NCBI GenBank assembly: GCA_023429135.1
Contig: JAEYWD010000052.1
Coordinates: 1-39,240, forward strand
Length of the DNA stretch: 39,240 bases
Reading direction: 5' to 3'
From: Bacteroidota bacterium
GTDB lineage: Bacteria; Bacteroidota; Bacteroidia; Bacteroidales; JAAUTT01
Position numbers and translations under genes: made by a program. Each line of letters starts with the position of its first letter. Position 1 is the first letter of the stretch. Shown one piece after another: positions 1-8,117 of this stretch. Under the pieces are notes generated by a model. That model ran no database searches. It was not told where the DNA came from and saw only the letters and a program-made list of their open reading frames with translations.

Positions 1-48
1 GCCCAACCCCCCTCAAACCCCCTCCTGTTAAAAAATATCAAAAGTCTT

Positions 49-74
49 GTCATTTCGACCGCAGGGAGAAATCT
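49..74. repeat. Dispersed intergenic repeat fragment
   Basis: The stretch GTCATTTCGACCGCAGGGAG followed by AAATCT has the look of a short intergenic repeat that I recall as common in Bacteroidota genomes. It sits in the leader of the ABC operon, about 30 bases before the ATPase start. Only one copy is visible in this window, so the repeat call rests on recognition and not on a second copy here. Confidence 0.35.
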
Positions 75-104
75 ATTAAACTCGAAACCCGTAACACCAA
101 ACAT

Positions 105-770
105 ATGATAAAACTTACTGATCTCGAAAAAATTTACCGCACCACAACCATCGAAACGGTAGCGCTCAACAGCATCAACCTGCATGTAAAAAAAGGTGAT
201 TTTATATCCATTATGGGACCATCGGGCTGTGGCAAAAGTACGCTGCTCAATTTGATGGGATTGCTTGATGCTCCTTCCAAAGGTAATGTCGAAATCGACG
301 GAAATACAGTTACCCTGTTAAAAGACAAAGAGCTGGCAAATTTACGTAACCAGAAAATCGGATTTGTGTTTCAGAGCTATCACCTGATAAACGATCTGAA
401 TGTACTCGACAATGTTGAACTTCCGCTGCTATATCGCAAGGGGATTTCGGGAAAAGAGCGTCGTAAACGTGCACTCGCTGCACTTGATAAGGTAGGTTTG
501 AATGCGCGTGTTAAACATTATCCCACGCAACTCTCCGGCGGACAATGTCAACGTGTAGCCATTGCGCGCGCCATTATCGGTGAACCCGAAATTATCCTTG
601 CCGATGAACCCACCGGCAACCTCGACAGCGAAATGGGGTCTGAAATTATGAACATCCTGATGAATCTCAACAAGGAAGGCACCACCATTGTAATGGTAAC
701 CCACGATGAGAGCCTTGCCCGCCAAACGCAGCATATTATAAGGTTGTTCGACGGAAGTATGGTGAATTGA
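105..770 (+). CDS. ABC transporter ATP-binding protein (MacB/LolD-like)
   Basis: This 221-residue protein is the nucleotide-binding subunit of a MacB/LolD-type ABC system. It would hydrolyse ATP on the cytoplasmic face to drive the FtsX-like permeases encoded downstream. All catalytic motifs are present: Walker A GPSGCGKS at residues 38-45, Q-loop glutamine at 90, signature LSGGQ at 143-147, Walker B ending in ADE near 166-168, and the switch histidine at 200. The length matches stand-alone MacB/LolD-type ATPases. It is the first gene of a five-gene same-strand cluster. No membrane-fusion protein or TolC-like partner is inside the window; these often lie upstream in such clusters. The family could export a peptide, antimicrobial or lipid; the substrate cannot be told from sequence. 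Confidence 0.95.
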   Translation: MIKLTDLEKIYRTTTIETVALNSINLHVKKGDFISIMGPSGCGKSTLLNLMGLLDAPSKGNVEIDGNTVTLLKDKELANLRNQKIGFVFQSYHLINDLNVLDNVELPLLYRKGISGKERRKRALAALDKVGLNARVKHYPTQLSGGQCQRVAIARAIIGEPEIILADEPTGNLDSEMGSEIMNILMNLNKEGTTIVMVTHDESLARQTQHIIRLFDGSMVN

Positions 771-779
771 TTCTAGTCA

Positions 780-915
780 TAAGTATTTAGTCGTAAGATG
801 AATGCTGAAGAAGTCGACAGTCCACGGACCACAGACCACAGCTAATGCAGTTAAGTCGATAGACAGTAGCAAAAGAAAAACACGTAACATGAAACTCATA
901 ACCCGTAACCCGAAT
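780..915. repeat. Degenerate short-motif repeat leader between ATPase and first permease
   Basis: The 148 bases between the ATPase stop and the first permease start are built from near-repeated short words. Examples are ACCACAGACCACAG and the pair AGTCGACAGTC / AAGTCGATAGACAGT. ACCCGTAAC also occurs here and, as AACCCGTAACACC, in the leader at 85-97. I see no gene. An open frame runs through it into the permease from 802, but it has no homology to the permease paralogue, so I treat it as non-coding. Confidence 0.45.
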
Positions 916-916
916 A

Positions 917-978
917 CCATGTTCAAAAATTACATAAAACTTACATTTAAGGTGCTGATGCGAAGGAAGATGTTTACT
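917..978 (+). repeat. 62-nt perfect direct repeat at 5' end of type A permeases (copy 1)
   Basis: The start codon and the next 19 codons of this permease, plus two upstream bases, are identical base for base to 3374-3435 at the start of the second type A permease. Identity drops immediately after both copies. The rest of the two genes is clearly diverged at protein level. Confidence 0.9.
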
Positions 979-2148
979 GCTGTAAACCTTTTTGGAATTA
1001 GCTGTACTTTAATGGTGTTGCTTGTTTTATCTGCTTTATATACCTACATCTTTGTTTCGAATCCTGTAGAAAAGAATCTTTCAAGGACATTCTATTTAAA
1101 TCATATTGAGATTGACAGAAAATATGAGAATTTTACTGCATCTGTTGGTCCGTATTTTATCGAAAAGGTTGTAAAACCTTTAAGTGGTGTAAAGACTATT
1201 TCAATACATGCTCTTTCTTTTCAGCCAGTAACAGAATATGTGAAAAATGGACCAATAGAAATAAGATACCGTGAAACAGATGAGAATTATTGGAAGATTT
1301 TTTCTTTCGATTTTGTCGAGGGATTGCCATACAACTCAGGTCATATTGAATCAGGTAAGCAGGTTGCCGTAATCACTGAAAGGATGAGGGACAGGTATTT
1401 TGGGCACAAAAATGTAATAGGTAAAACACTTATTCTTGATAATGCGAAGTACAAAGTCATAGGTGTTGTGCGTAATGTGTCTCAAATTCTTCATACCGCA
1501 TATGCTGACGTATGGATACCTTACAACAGGATCGATTACTTGAAGGAATTAAATGCGAAATACATTAAATCGAAGTACAATGTTTTAATTATCATGAAGG
1601 AGGGTGCTACTGAAGCTTCAATCCAGAAGGAATTTGAAAAAAGACTTCAGCAGATGGATCGACCTGAATATTACGTTGCAGTCAGAGCAGCATTAAAAGA
1701 TCCTTTTCAATCTCTCTATTACGATTACTATTGGCTTCAGGATGATTTTTATATTAAAATGGGCATTGCACTTATTTCAATTTTTATTTTTTTACCATTA
1801 CTCAATGTCACTAACCTTAACACCAGCCGAATTATAGAAAGATACAGCGAAATTGCTTTACGAAGATCTTTTGGTGCAACCAGAAAAGACATCATGGTTC
1901 AATTCATTTGCGAGAGCATTCTTGTAAGTATCATTGGGGGAATCATTGCGTTTGTTGGAGCATGGTTAATTCTCATGATAATTAACTCTTCTGAATTGTT
2001 GGGATATAGCAATTTTAAACCCGATTTAAGAATTTCCCTGAATGGGTTAGGTATCATTTTTATTTTCGGTGCTTTAGCTGGATTGTATCCAGCAATACGC
2101 ATGTCGAAGCTACAGATTATTTCGGCCATGAAAGGAGGTTCAAATTGA
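919..2148 (+). CDS. FtsX/MacB-family ABC permease, type A copy 1
   Basis: This is a membrane permease of the MacB/FtsX type, 409 residues from the chosen start. It has one transmembrane helix near the N terminus, a large extracytoplasmic (MacB periplasmic core-like) domain, and three C-terminal helices forming the FtsX domain. The frame is open upstream to 802. I chose the ATG at 919 because the paralogue at 3376 starts with the same MFKNYIKLTFKVLMRRKMFT sequence and the upstream 39 codons look like intergenic repeat. It pairs with the type B permease that follows, with a 4-nt overlap. The FtsX motif region shows EIALRRSFGATRKDI near the third-last helix. It probably forms a heterodimeric permease with the adjacent type B protein. 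Confidence 0.9.
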   Translation: MFKNYIKLTFKVLMRRKMFTAVNLFGISCTLMVLLVLSALYTYIFVSNPVEKNLSRTFYLNHIEIDRKYENFTASVGPYFIEKVVKPLSGVKTISIHALSFQPVTEYVKNGPIEIRYRETDENYWKIFSFDFVEGLPYNSGHIESGKQVAVITERMRDRYFGHKNVIGKTLILDNAKYKVIGVVRNVSQILHTAYADVWIPYNRIDYLKELNAKYIKSKYNVLIIMKEGATEASIQKEFEKRLQQMDRPEYYVAVRAALKDPFQSLYYDYYWLQDDFYIKMGIALISIFIFLPLLNVTNLNTSRIIERYSEIALRRSFGATRKDIMVQFICESILVSIIGGIIAFVGAWLILMIINSSELLGYSNFKPDLRISLNGLGIIFIFGALAGLYPAIRMSKLQIISAMKGGSN

Positions 2149-3356
2149 TTATCCATTATTTCAAAATGATTTGGAACAGGCGAAAAGAGAATGTGCTTAC
2201 TGTAGTTGAGATATCGTTTGCATTTTTAATACTTACTGCACTGTCTTCCTTTATTATAATGCAGACTGAAAAATATCTTGAACCTTTAGGGTTTAACTAT
2301 AAAAATGTATGGATGGTAAATGCTTTTCCTAAGGAGTACTATCCATTGGACACTGACGAAGATTGGAAACAGGAACATATGCGTGAAAAATTAAGAAATG
2401 AAAAGATGGAAAGATTGGCAGTGGAAATAAAAAATGTCTTTTCAACTGTAGAATATACTCATCCTGTTCATTTCTCTACAATGGCCTATCTGCATCGAAC
2501 CGGAGAGGATAATGCCATTGTTTTCGGTGGAAGGGAAATAGGATATCAATTCTGTTATGCCAATGAATATTTAGAAAAAGATCTGGATTTAAAAGTTACA
2601 AATGGCCGTTGGTTTATCAAAGAAGATATGGCAACACCCCGGCAGCAAGTAATTTTAAGCAGAAAAATTGCAGATATTCTATTTCCTAACCAGGATGCGG
2701 TTGGGAAAACCTTTGGCGATGATCAAAAATATGAAGTATTGGGAATTGTTGATCATTTTAAATTCAATGGTGAATTGTCCGACAACCTTAACTTTATCTT
2801 TTTTAAAGACACAAATTGGGAACATAACGGGTTATTAATAAAGGTAAAGGGTAAACCTTATCCAACCTTTGAAGGTGAATTGATGACCCTCCTCAGAAAA
2901 TACGCATCTGATTTGAATTTTAACATTTACAGTATGGAAAAGATGCGACAGCAATACCTGAGAAAGTATTTAATACCAATAATTATTTTAAGTGTTGTTG
3001 TAGCTTTTTTAATCATCAATGTAATGCTTGGATTATTTGCAAGTCTATGGCAAAATATTGCCCGACGTAAATCCGAAATAGGCATCAGAAGAGCTGTAGG
3101 AAGCAGGAGAAGTTTAATTCAATGGCAAATTCTTGGTGAAACTTATATACTTACAAGTATTTCCATTCTTATCGGATTCTTTTTTTCCTCACAAATATTT
3201 ATTTATAACTTTTTAGATATACCTGTGCCGGCCCTTATACTTGGACATTTAGCCTCTATCCTTGTAATCTTTATACTTTCAACCTTTTGCGCTCTATTGC
3301 CAGCTCGTCAGGCAGCGAATCTTAAACCTGCAGAAGCAATCAGAGAAGAATTTTAA
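2145..3356 (+). CDS. FtsX/MacB-family ABC permease, type B copy 1 (TTG start)
   Basis: This 403-residue FtsX-like permease has an N-terminal helix around residues 15-40, an extracytoplasmic domain, and three C-terminal helices. The conserved FtsX segment RRKSEIGIRRAVGS lies just after the second helix. The start is TTG at 2145, inside TTGA, where the stop of the preceding gene overlaps it. It is supported in two ways. The paralogue starting with ATG at 4626 has the same overlap geometry and a matching N terminus (MIKQLIKIVWKQRK against MIIHYFKMIWNRRK). A strong AAAGGAGG lies at 2131-2138, six bases upstream, and also encodes the end of the upstream protein. It is translationally coupled to the type A permease and probably its dimer partner. 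Confidence 0.9.
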   Translation: MIIHYFKMIWNRRKENVLTVVEISFAFLILTALSSFIIMQTEKYLEPLGFNYKNVWMVNAFPKEYYPLDTDEDWKQEHMREKLRNEKMERLAVEIKNVFSTVEYTHPVHFSTMAYLHRTGEDNAIVFGGREIGYQFCYANEYLEKDLDLKVTNGRWFIKEDMATPRQQVILSRKIADILFPNQDAVGKTFGDDQKYEVLGIVDHFKFNGELSDNLNFIFFKDTNWEHNGLLIKVKGKPYPTFEGELMTLLRKYASDLNFNIYSMEKMRQQYLRKYLIPIIILSVVVAFLIINVMLGLFASLWQNIARRKSEIGIRRAVGSRRSLIQWQILGETYILTSISILIGFFFSSQIFIYNFLDIPVPALILGHLASILVIFILSTFCALLPARQAANLKPAEAIREEF

Positions 3357-3373
3357 ACTTTAAAACCTATGAC

Positions 3374-3435
3374 CCATGTTCAAAAATTACATAAAACTTA
3401 CATTTAAGGTGCTGATGCGAAGGAAGATGTTTACT
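3374..3435 (+). repeat. 62-nt perfect direct repeat at 5' end of type A permeases (copy 2)
   Basis: This is the second copy of the repeat at 917-978. It covers the first 20 codons of the type A copy 2 permease without a mismatch. Confidence 0.9.
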
Positions 3436-4629
3436 TTCATCAACCTTTTCGGCATTAGCTTTACGCTGACAATATTGTTGGCTGCCACCGCCCTTTATAC
3501 TTCTATGGTTATTTATAATCCCATTGAAAGAAAGCTTTCAAAATCACTTGATCTCAACCAAGTACCCATACAGATTTCTGAATCGAGCTGGAACATTGGA
3601 CCTACCAATGGATATGTTATTGAAAATTCTATCAAGAAGCTTAGAAACATTGAGATGTACAGTATGTTCAGCAATATGCCCCAATCTCAAACTACGTATG
3701 TAAATAATCAGCGGATTGATATCCAAACCAAAAGAACCGACGAGAATTTTTTTGAAATATTCACATTAAAATTTATTGAAGGGCATCCCTACAACAAAAA
3801 GGATATTGAAGCAGGCAGGAGAGTATGTGTAATAAACGAAAGTCTTAGCCTAAGATGTTTCGGCGACACAAAATCAATCGGCAAAAAAATAGTTTTTAAC
3901 AACGACACCTACACCGTTTGTGGCGTTGTAAAGGACGTGCCGGCTTTGTATAAAAATGCATATGCCGAACTCTGGAGACCTTATAACTATGTTGGTTATA
4001 TGAACCACATCAAAAATAAAGATATCTATTCACAAGAATACAAGGCGATTGTGATAGCACGTAGTAAAAGGGATTTTGCGAACATTCAGTCTCAATTAAC
4101 CACATATTTAAACCAGTTAAAACCCGAAAATGTATATAAGATCCACGGTACACTAAAAACTCCATTCCAAGTTAATTTTAGGATGTTCGACAGCGATAAC
4201 CCATTTTCCAATAAGAAGGAAAATATAAGGAACCTCAGCTTAGCCGCATTTATGATCAGCCTGTTTCTTCTGCTGCCACTATTAAATCTGACAAGCCTTA
4301 CCGTTTCACGGATATTTGAACGATCATCAGAGATTGGGGTTAGAAAATCTTTCGGGGCAACCAAATCCATGATGATATGGCAATTTGTTTATGAAAATAT
4401 AATTGTGTGTTTGCTGGGTGGTCTCTTTGGTTTAGTGGGAGCCTGGCTTTTGCTGAAAGGGATCAATGCAGCGGGTCTGATGCAAATTGGCTCAATTAAT
4501 TTCAGCTATAGGATACTTATGTATGGTTTAATTGTAATCCTGTTTTTTGGATTTTTGTCAGGCTTTTATCCTGCACTTAAAATGTCGAAACTACAAATTA
4601 CCGAAGCTTTGAAAGGAGGCAAACAATGA
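3376..4629 (+). CDS. FtsX/MacB-family ABC permease, type A copy 2
   Basis: This 417-residue permease is a paralogue of the one at 919-2148 with the same layout: N-terminal helix, extracytoplasmic domain, and three C-terminal helices with the FtsX motif EIGVRKSFGATKSMM. The first 20 codons are identical at DNA level to copy 1, then the genes diverge. It starts 19 bases after the stop of the type B copy 1 gene. It ends KGGKQ, with GAAAGGAGG serving also as ribosome-binding site for the next gene. It probably works with the following type B permease as a second transporter half-pair using the same ATPase. Confidence 0.92.
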   Translation: MFKNYIKLTFKVLMRRKMFTFINLFGISFTLTILLAATALYTSMVIYNPIERKLSKSLDLNQVPIQISESSWNIGPTNGYVIENSIKKLRNIEMYSMFSNMPQSQTTYVNNQRIDIQTKRTDENFFEIFTLKFIEGHPYNKKDIEAGRRVCVINESLSLRCFGDTKSIGKKIVFNNDTYTVCGVVKDVPALYKNAYAELWRPYNYVGYMNHIKNKDIYSQEYKAIVIARSKRDFANIQSQLTTYLNQLKPENVYKIHGTLKTPFQVNFRMFDSDNPFSNKKENIRNLSLAAFMISLFLLLPLLNLTSLTVSRIFERSSEIGVRKSFGATKSMMIWQFVYENIIVCLLGGLFGLVGAWLLLKGINAAGLMQIGSINFSYRILMYGLIVILFFGFLSGFYPALKMSKLQITEALKGGKQ

Positions 4630-5837
4630 TTAAGCAACTTATAAAAATTGTTTGGAAGCAACGCAAATACAACAGTCTGCTCTTAATTGAAGTGCTATTC
4701 TCTTTTGTCGCTTTGTTTATTCTATCGGCAGTATGCATCCATTTCTGGAAGAGATATCAGGAAAATGTTGGAATTAATCCAAAAAATGTATGGATACTGG
4801 AAGCATATCAGGCAAACGACACCCCTCCTGATCAGGTTTTCTCCGACTCCGTGAAATTTGAGAAATTAAATACGATTGAAAAATTTATCCGAGCTTCTTA
4901 TCCTGAAGTCATTTCCTGTTCAAAAGTCATGGGTTCCAGTTATCCTTATTCTTACTGGATGAGCAATAAGATGATAAAAGTTAATGATAAAGACATACTT
5001 TTTTATACAAGCTGGACTGATGCTGAACTTAAAGAAACTTTAGGCATTAAATTAACAGTAGGTAGATGGATAGAAGAAAGTGATAAATTATCCAAAATCG
5101 AAAGTGTGGTTATAAACGAAAAAATGAAAAAGGAGCTTTTTGGTAATAATCCTGCTGCTGGCAAAATAGTTATTAAAAAGGAATGGGGAGATAGCATTGG
5201 GAAAAAGCTTAAAATTTTAGGAGTAATTGCCAATCTAAAAAAAGATGGCGAATTTAGCCCGGAACCTAATTTTGCTTATTATCCAAACGCGAGCAAACAT
5301 TATAATTATTCAGGAATTGCCATGAAGTTTGCAGGAGGCCTATCCTCATCTTTTGAAGCCCGGCTAGTAAAGGATCTGAGTGCTTTTAACAGAACATATA
5401 TTTTCAGGTTAGAAAGCCTTGAAAAAATGAGGAAACAGTACCTTATCAGAGAACTATCACCTATTATTATTGTAGGAGCCATAGTCATCTTCCTTATTGT
5501 AAATGTTATGCTTGGCCTCTTCGGAACCCTATGGCTCAACATTTCGCGCCGAAAGCCTGAGATTGGGTTACGAAGAGCAGTAGGAAGCTCTTCAACATCG
5601 GTATTGTTGCAAATACTGGGCGAAACGTATGTTTTGGCTATCATCTCCATGATATTCGGGCTAATTCTTACTTCTCAGGTTTTTATTTTCAATGTATACA
5701 ATACGCCGGTTTCTACTCTGGTACAGGCCAATTTAGCTGCCTTTCTGATTATTTTGCTATTATGTACCATCAGTGCGTTGTCGCCGGCAAAAATTGCGGC
5801 TACGCTTAAACCTGCCGAGGCATTGCACGAGGAATGA
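4626..5837 (+). CDS. FtsX/MacB-family ABC permease, type B copy 2
   Basis: This 403-residue permease is a paralogue of 2145-3356 of exactly the same length. It has the N-terminal helix, the extracytoplasmic domain and three C-terminal helices. The FtsX segment reads RRKPEIGLRRAVGS and the C terminus is LKPAEALHEE (copy 1: LKPAEAIREEF). ATG at 4626 overlaps the preceding stop as ATGA, with GGAGG at 4615-4619. It is the last gene of the ABC cluster; hairpins follow from 5854. Confidence 0.93.
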   Translation: MIKQLIKIVWKQRKYNSLLLIEVLFSFVALFILSAVCIHFWKRYQENVGINPKNVWILEAYQANDTPPDQVFSDSVKFEKLNTIEKFIRASYPEVISCSKVMGSSYPYSYWMSNKMIKVNDKDILFYTSWTDAELKETLGIKLTVGRWIEESDKLSKIESVVINEKMKKELFGNNPAAGKIVIKKEWGDSIGKKLKILGVIANLKKDGEFSPEPNFAYYPNASKHYNYSGIAMKFAGGLSSSFEARLVKDLSAFNRTYIFRLESLEKMRKQYLIRELSPIIIVGAIVIFLIVNVMLGLFGTLWLNISRRKPEIGLRRAVGSSSTSVLLQILGETYVLAIISMIFGLILTSQVFIFNVYNTPVSTLVQANLAAFLIILLLCTISALSPAKIAATLKPAEALHEE

Positions 5838-5853
5838 TGCGGTATATTATCAC

Positions 5854-6132
5854 GCTCTTTCAGAGCTTTGGATTGTTTTTTTGTTCTACAACCCGGCCCT
5901 GATCAGGCCGGGCTGTAATATACCGCCTTTTCAAGGCTTTTTAATCTCACAGAAGTGATTATTATGGATGGTAATTAATTCAGCTCAAAAGCCAAACATT
6001 TGTGCTTAAAAGACAATTAGGAGTGTGATAAGTCTGATTGTATTTAGCTCCAAAGGAGCATAATATATCAGCCCCGCCTGAAGAGGGCGGGGTAAATGAC
6101 AATGTCCAATTTAACAATAGCCCTGAAGGGGC
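5854..6132. repeat. Cluster of six REP-like palindromes
   Basis: The 404-base gap 5838-6241 holds no gene but has six short perfect-arm hairpins: GCTCT/AGAGC (5854-5866), CCCGGCC/GGCCGGG (5892-5912), GCCTT/AAGGC (5925-5937), GCTCC/GGAGC (6047-6059), CCCCGCC/GGCGGGG (6072-6092) and GCCC/GGGC (6120-6132). Most have 3-7 base loops and several have TAATATA-like words next to them. They lie directly upstream of a Y1 transposase of the type associated with REP sequences. Such enzymes are known to act on palindromic ends, so the palindromes may be its non-autonomous substrates. That link is inferred. Confidence 0.6.
5925..5942 (+). terminator. Possible rho-independent terminator of ABC operon
   Basis: A five-base-pair stem GCCTT-TTC-AAGGC at 5925-5937 is followed by TTTTT at 5938-5942, 87 bases past the last permease stop. 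The stem is short and is also one of the REP-like palindromes, so terminator function is uncertain. Confidence 0.4.
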
Positions 6133-6241
6133 GAAATTTGGAGTAAGGATTAAAATAATAAGACTAATATTTGGTCAATGAAAAATATTGTATTTTTAAC
6201 AATTATCACTCACAGCCTCAACCGGCGCAATTATTATCATC

Positions 6242-6694
6242 ATGCCACAATCGTTGGTTAAGAACTACATTCATCTAATTTACAGCACCAAAAATCGCGA
6301 ACCATTTATCCAGGAGCGGTTTAGAAATGAGTTGTATAACTATATCGGAGGTATTTGTAACAAGCTTGAATGTTATCCTGTAAAAATAGGAGGCATAGCC
6401 GATCATATGCACATTCTATGCCTTCTCTCCAAAAAAATGACTTTAATTAAATTAATAGAAGAGATTAAATCTCATTCTTCCAAGTGGTTTAAAACCAAGG
6501 ACGATTCATTGCAGAATTTTTACGGGCAACTGGGATATGGAGCTTTCTCTGTAAATCCTTCCGAATTGGATGTTGTAACTAAATACATCGAGAACCAAAT
6601 TGAGCACCATGCTAAAATATCTTTTCAAGATGAATATAGGTTGTTTCTTAAAAAATATAATATTGAATATGATGAACGTTACGTTTGGGACTAG
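6242..6694 (+). CDS. IS200-like Y1 transposase / REP-associated tyrosine transposase
   Basis: This 150-residue protein is a complete single-domain Y1 (HUH) transposase of the IS200/IS605 TnpA fold. Such enzymes nick single-stranded DNA next to hairpins and form a 5'-phosphotyrosine link. The HUH motif is H55-M56-H57 in the context GIADHMHIL, and the catalytic tyrosine is Y115 in VVTKYIENQ. The length is normal for TnpA. No TnpB or RNA-guided nuclease gene accompanies it. The palindrome cluster lies immediately upstream. I see no clear flanking element ends downstream in 6695-6746. It could be an active IS200-type element or a domesticated REP-type transposase; the upstream palindromes favour the second, with moderate certainty. 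Confidence 0.9.
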   Translation: MPQSLVKNYIHLIYSTKNREPFIQERFRNELYNYIGGICNKLECYPVKIGGIADHMHILCLLSKKMTLIKLIEEIKSHSSKWFKTKDDSLQNFYGQLGYGAFSVNPSELDVVTKYIENQIEHHAKISFQDEYRLFLKKYNIEYDERYVWD

Positions 6695-6746
6695 TGCGTC
6701 TCCTCGTTTTAACTTTTGTCATTAGCATACCAAATAACCATAATTC

Positions 6747-8117
6747 ATGCTCCTTATCATCGACGACGATACTGCTGTTCAGGCCTCACTCAACCTTTTG
6801 CTTAAACAGGAGGGTTTTAATGTGAAAGTGGCCTCTACCCCCGCGGAAGGTTTAGTATTCATCGAGCAACTGCCTGTTGAGCTTGTATTGCTCGATATGA
6901 ATTTTACAAATGACAATTCCGGTCGCGAAGGACTGAAAGCCTTACAGCGAATAAGGATGAAAAAACCTGATATGCCAGTAATGCTTATTACCGGCTGGGC
7001 TACTGTTCCCCTGGCTGTTGAAGGAATGAAAAACGGTGCTGCCGATTTTATTTCTAAACCCTGGGATAATCAGCAGTTGCTGCAATCGGTCAAAACCATT
7101 CTGAGTCTGAAAAGCGTTAATTCTCATTCTAAATTATCGCGTAAAGAGCTGGATCAGAAATACCAGTTCGATTTTATCATCGGCGAAGATCCTTCTTTTC
7201 TTAATGTTCTTGAGACCGTTGGCCGTATCAGTCGTACTGATGCCTATGTGCTTATCAGCGGCGAAAGCGGTACCGGAAAGGAGTTGATAGCCGAAGCCAT
7301 CCACCGCAACAGCAATCGTCGTGAACAACCTTTTGTCAAGGTGAATCTCGGTGGAATTTCCTCATCGCTTTTCGAGAGCGAATTGTTTGGCCACAGAAAA
7401 GGCGCTTTTACCGATGCCCGCTTCGACCGTAAAGGTCGCTTTGAGATTGCCGATACCGGCACTATTTTTCTCGATGAAATTGGTGAACTCGACCTTAACT
7501 CGCAGGTGAAACTTCTGCGGGTATTGCAGGATAAAACCTACGAGGTACTGGGCGACAGCAAAACACGTCGTGTGGATGTTCGAGTGATCAGCGCCACTAA
7601 CCGTTCACTTGAGAAGATGATTGAATCGAAGCATTTCCGGGAAGACCTGTATTACCGGCTCAACCTTATCAACATAAAATTGCCGGCATTGCGCGAACGA
7701 CCGCAGGATATACCGCTGCTCACCCTTCACTTTATGGAAAACCTGAAGAAATCGTATGGAATGAAAAATCTTACCATTTCTGATAAAGCGTTGAATTGGC
7801 TGCAGCAATTACATTTTCCCGGTAATGTACGCGAACTCAAAAACCTGGTTGAACGTACCGTTCTTCTATGCAATAAACCTCAACTGGATATTGATGATTT
7901 TTCGGCTTATGTGCAGAAAGTTCCCATGGGCGATATGGCCGACCAGCTTCCGGCATCCAACCTTACTCTTGATGAGATGGAAGAATTGCTGATACGGAAA
8001 AACATTGGTCTTTATCGGAATAATATGTCTAAGGTGGCAAAAGCATTAGGACTGAGCAGAGGGTCGTTATACCGGCGGCTCGATAAATACGGAATTCCCT
8101 ATGACATACAGGACTAA
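6747..8117 (+). CDS. NtrC-family sigma54-dependent response regulator
   Basis: This 456-residue transcription factor has three domains in order. A receiver domain (about 1-115) has acidic residues D6-D8, phosphoacceptor D50, T82 and K104. An AAA+ sigma54-activation domain (about 140-370) has Walker A GESGTGKE at 172-179, the sigma54-contact loop GAFTDA at 219-224 and Walker B IFLDEIGEL ending at 248. A Fis-type helix-turn-helix lies at about 412-452 (KALGLSRGSLYRRLDKYGI). When phosphorylated, such proteins open sigma54 promoters. The stop overlaps the start of the histidine kinase gene by 17 nt. In Bacteroidota such pairs often sit beside MacB-like permease clusters, so the ABC operon is its likely target. 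I did not find a convincing sigma54 promoter in the visible ABC leader. Confidence 0.95.
   Translation: MLLIIDDDTAVQASLNLLLKQEGFNVKVASTPAEGLVFIEQLPVELVLLDMNFTNDNSGREGLKALQRIRMKKPDMPVMLITGWATVPLAVEGMKNGAADFISKPWDNQQLLQSVKTILSLKSVNSHSKLSRKELDQKYQFDFIIGEDPSFLNVLETVGRISRTDAYVLISGESGTGKELIAEAIHRNSNRREQPFVKVNLGGISSSLFESELFGHRKGAFTDARFDRKGRFEIADTGTIFLDEIGELDLNSQVKLLRVLQDKTYEVLGDSKTRRVDVRVISATNRSLEKMIESKHFREDLYYRLNLINIKLPALRERPQDIPLLTLHFMENLKKSYGMKNLTISDKALNWLQQLHFPGNVRELKNLVERTVLLCNKPQLDIDDFSAYVQKVPMGDMADQLPASNLTLDEMEELLIRKNIGLYRNNMSKVAKALGLSRGSLYRRLDKYGIPYDIQD

Noticed and set aside
802..918. 39-codon N-terminal extension of the first permease.
   Set aside because: It is made of repeat-like intergenic sequence, and the paralogue begins exactly at the MFKNYIKL start.
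5892..5912. GC-rich CCCGGCC/GGCCGGG hairpin considered as the ABC operon terminator.
   Set aside because: No T tract follows. It fits better as one of the REP-like palindromes.
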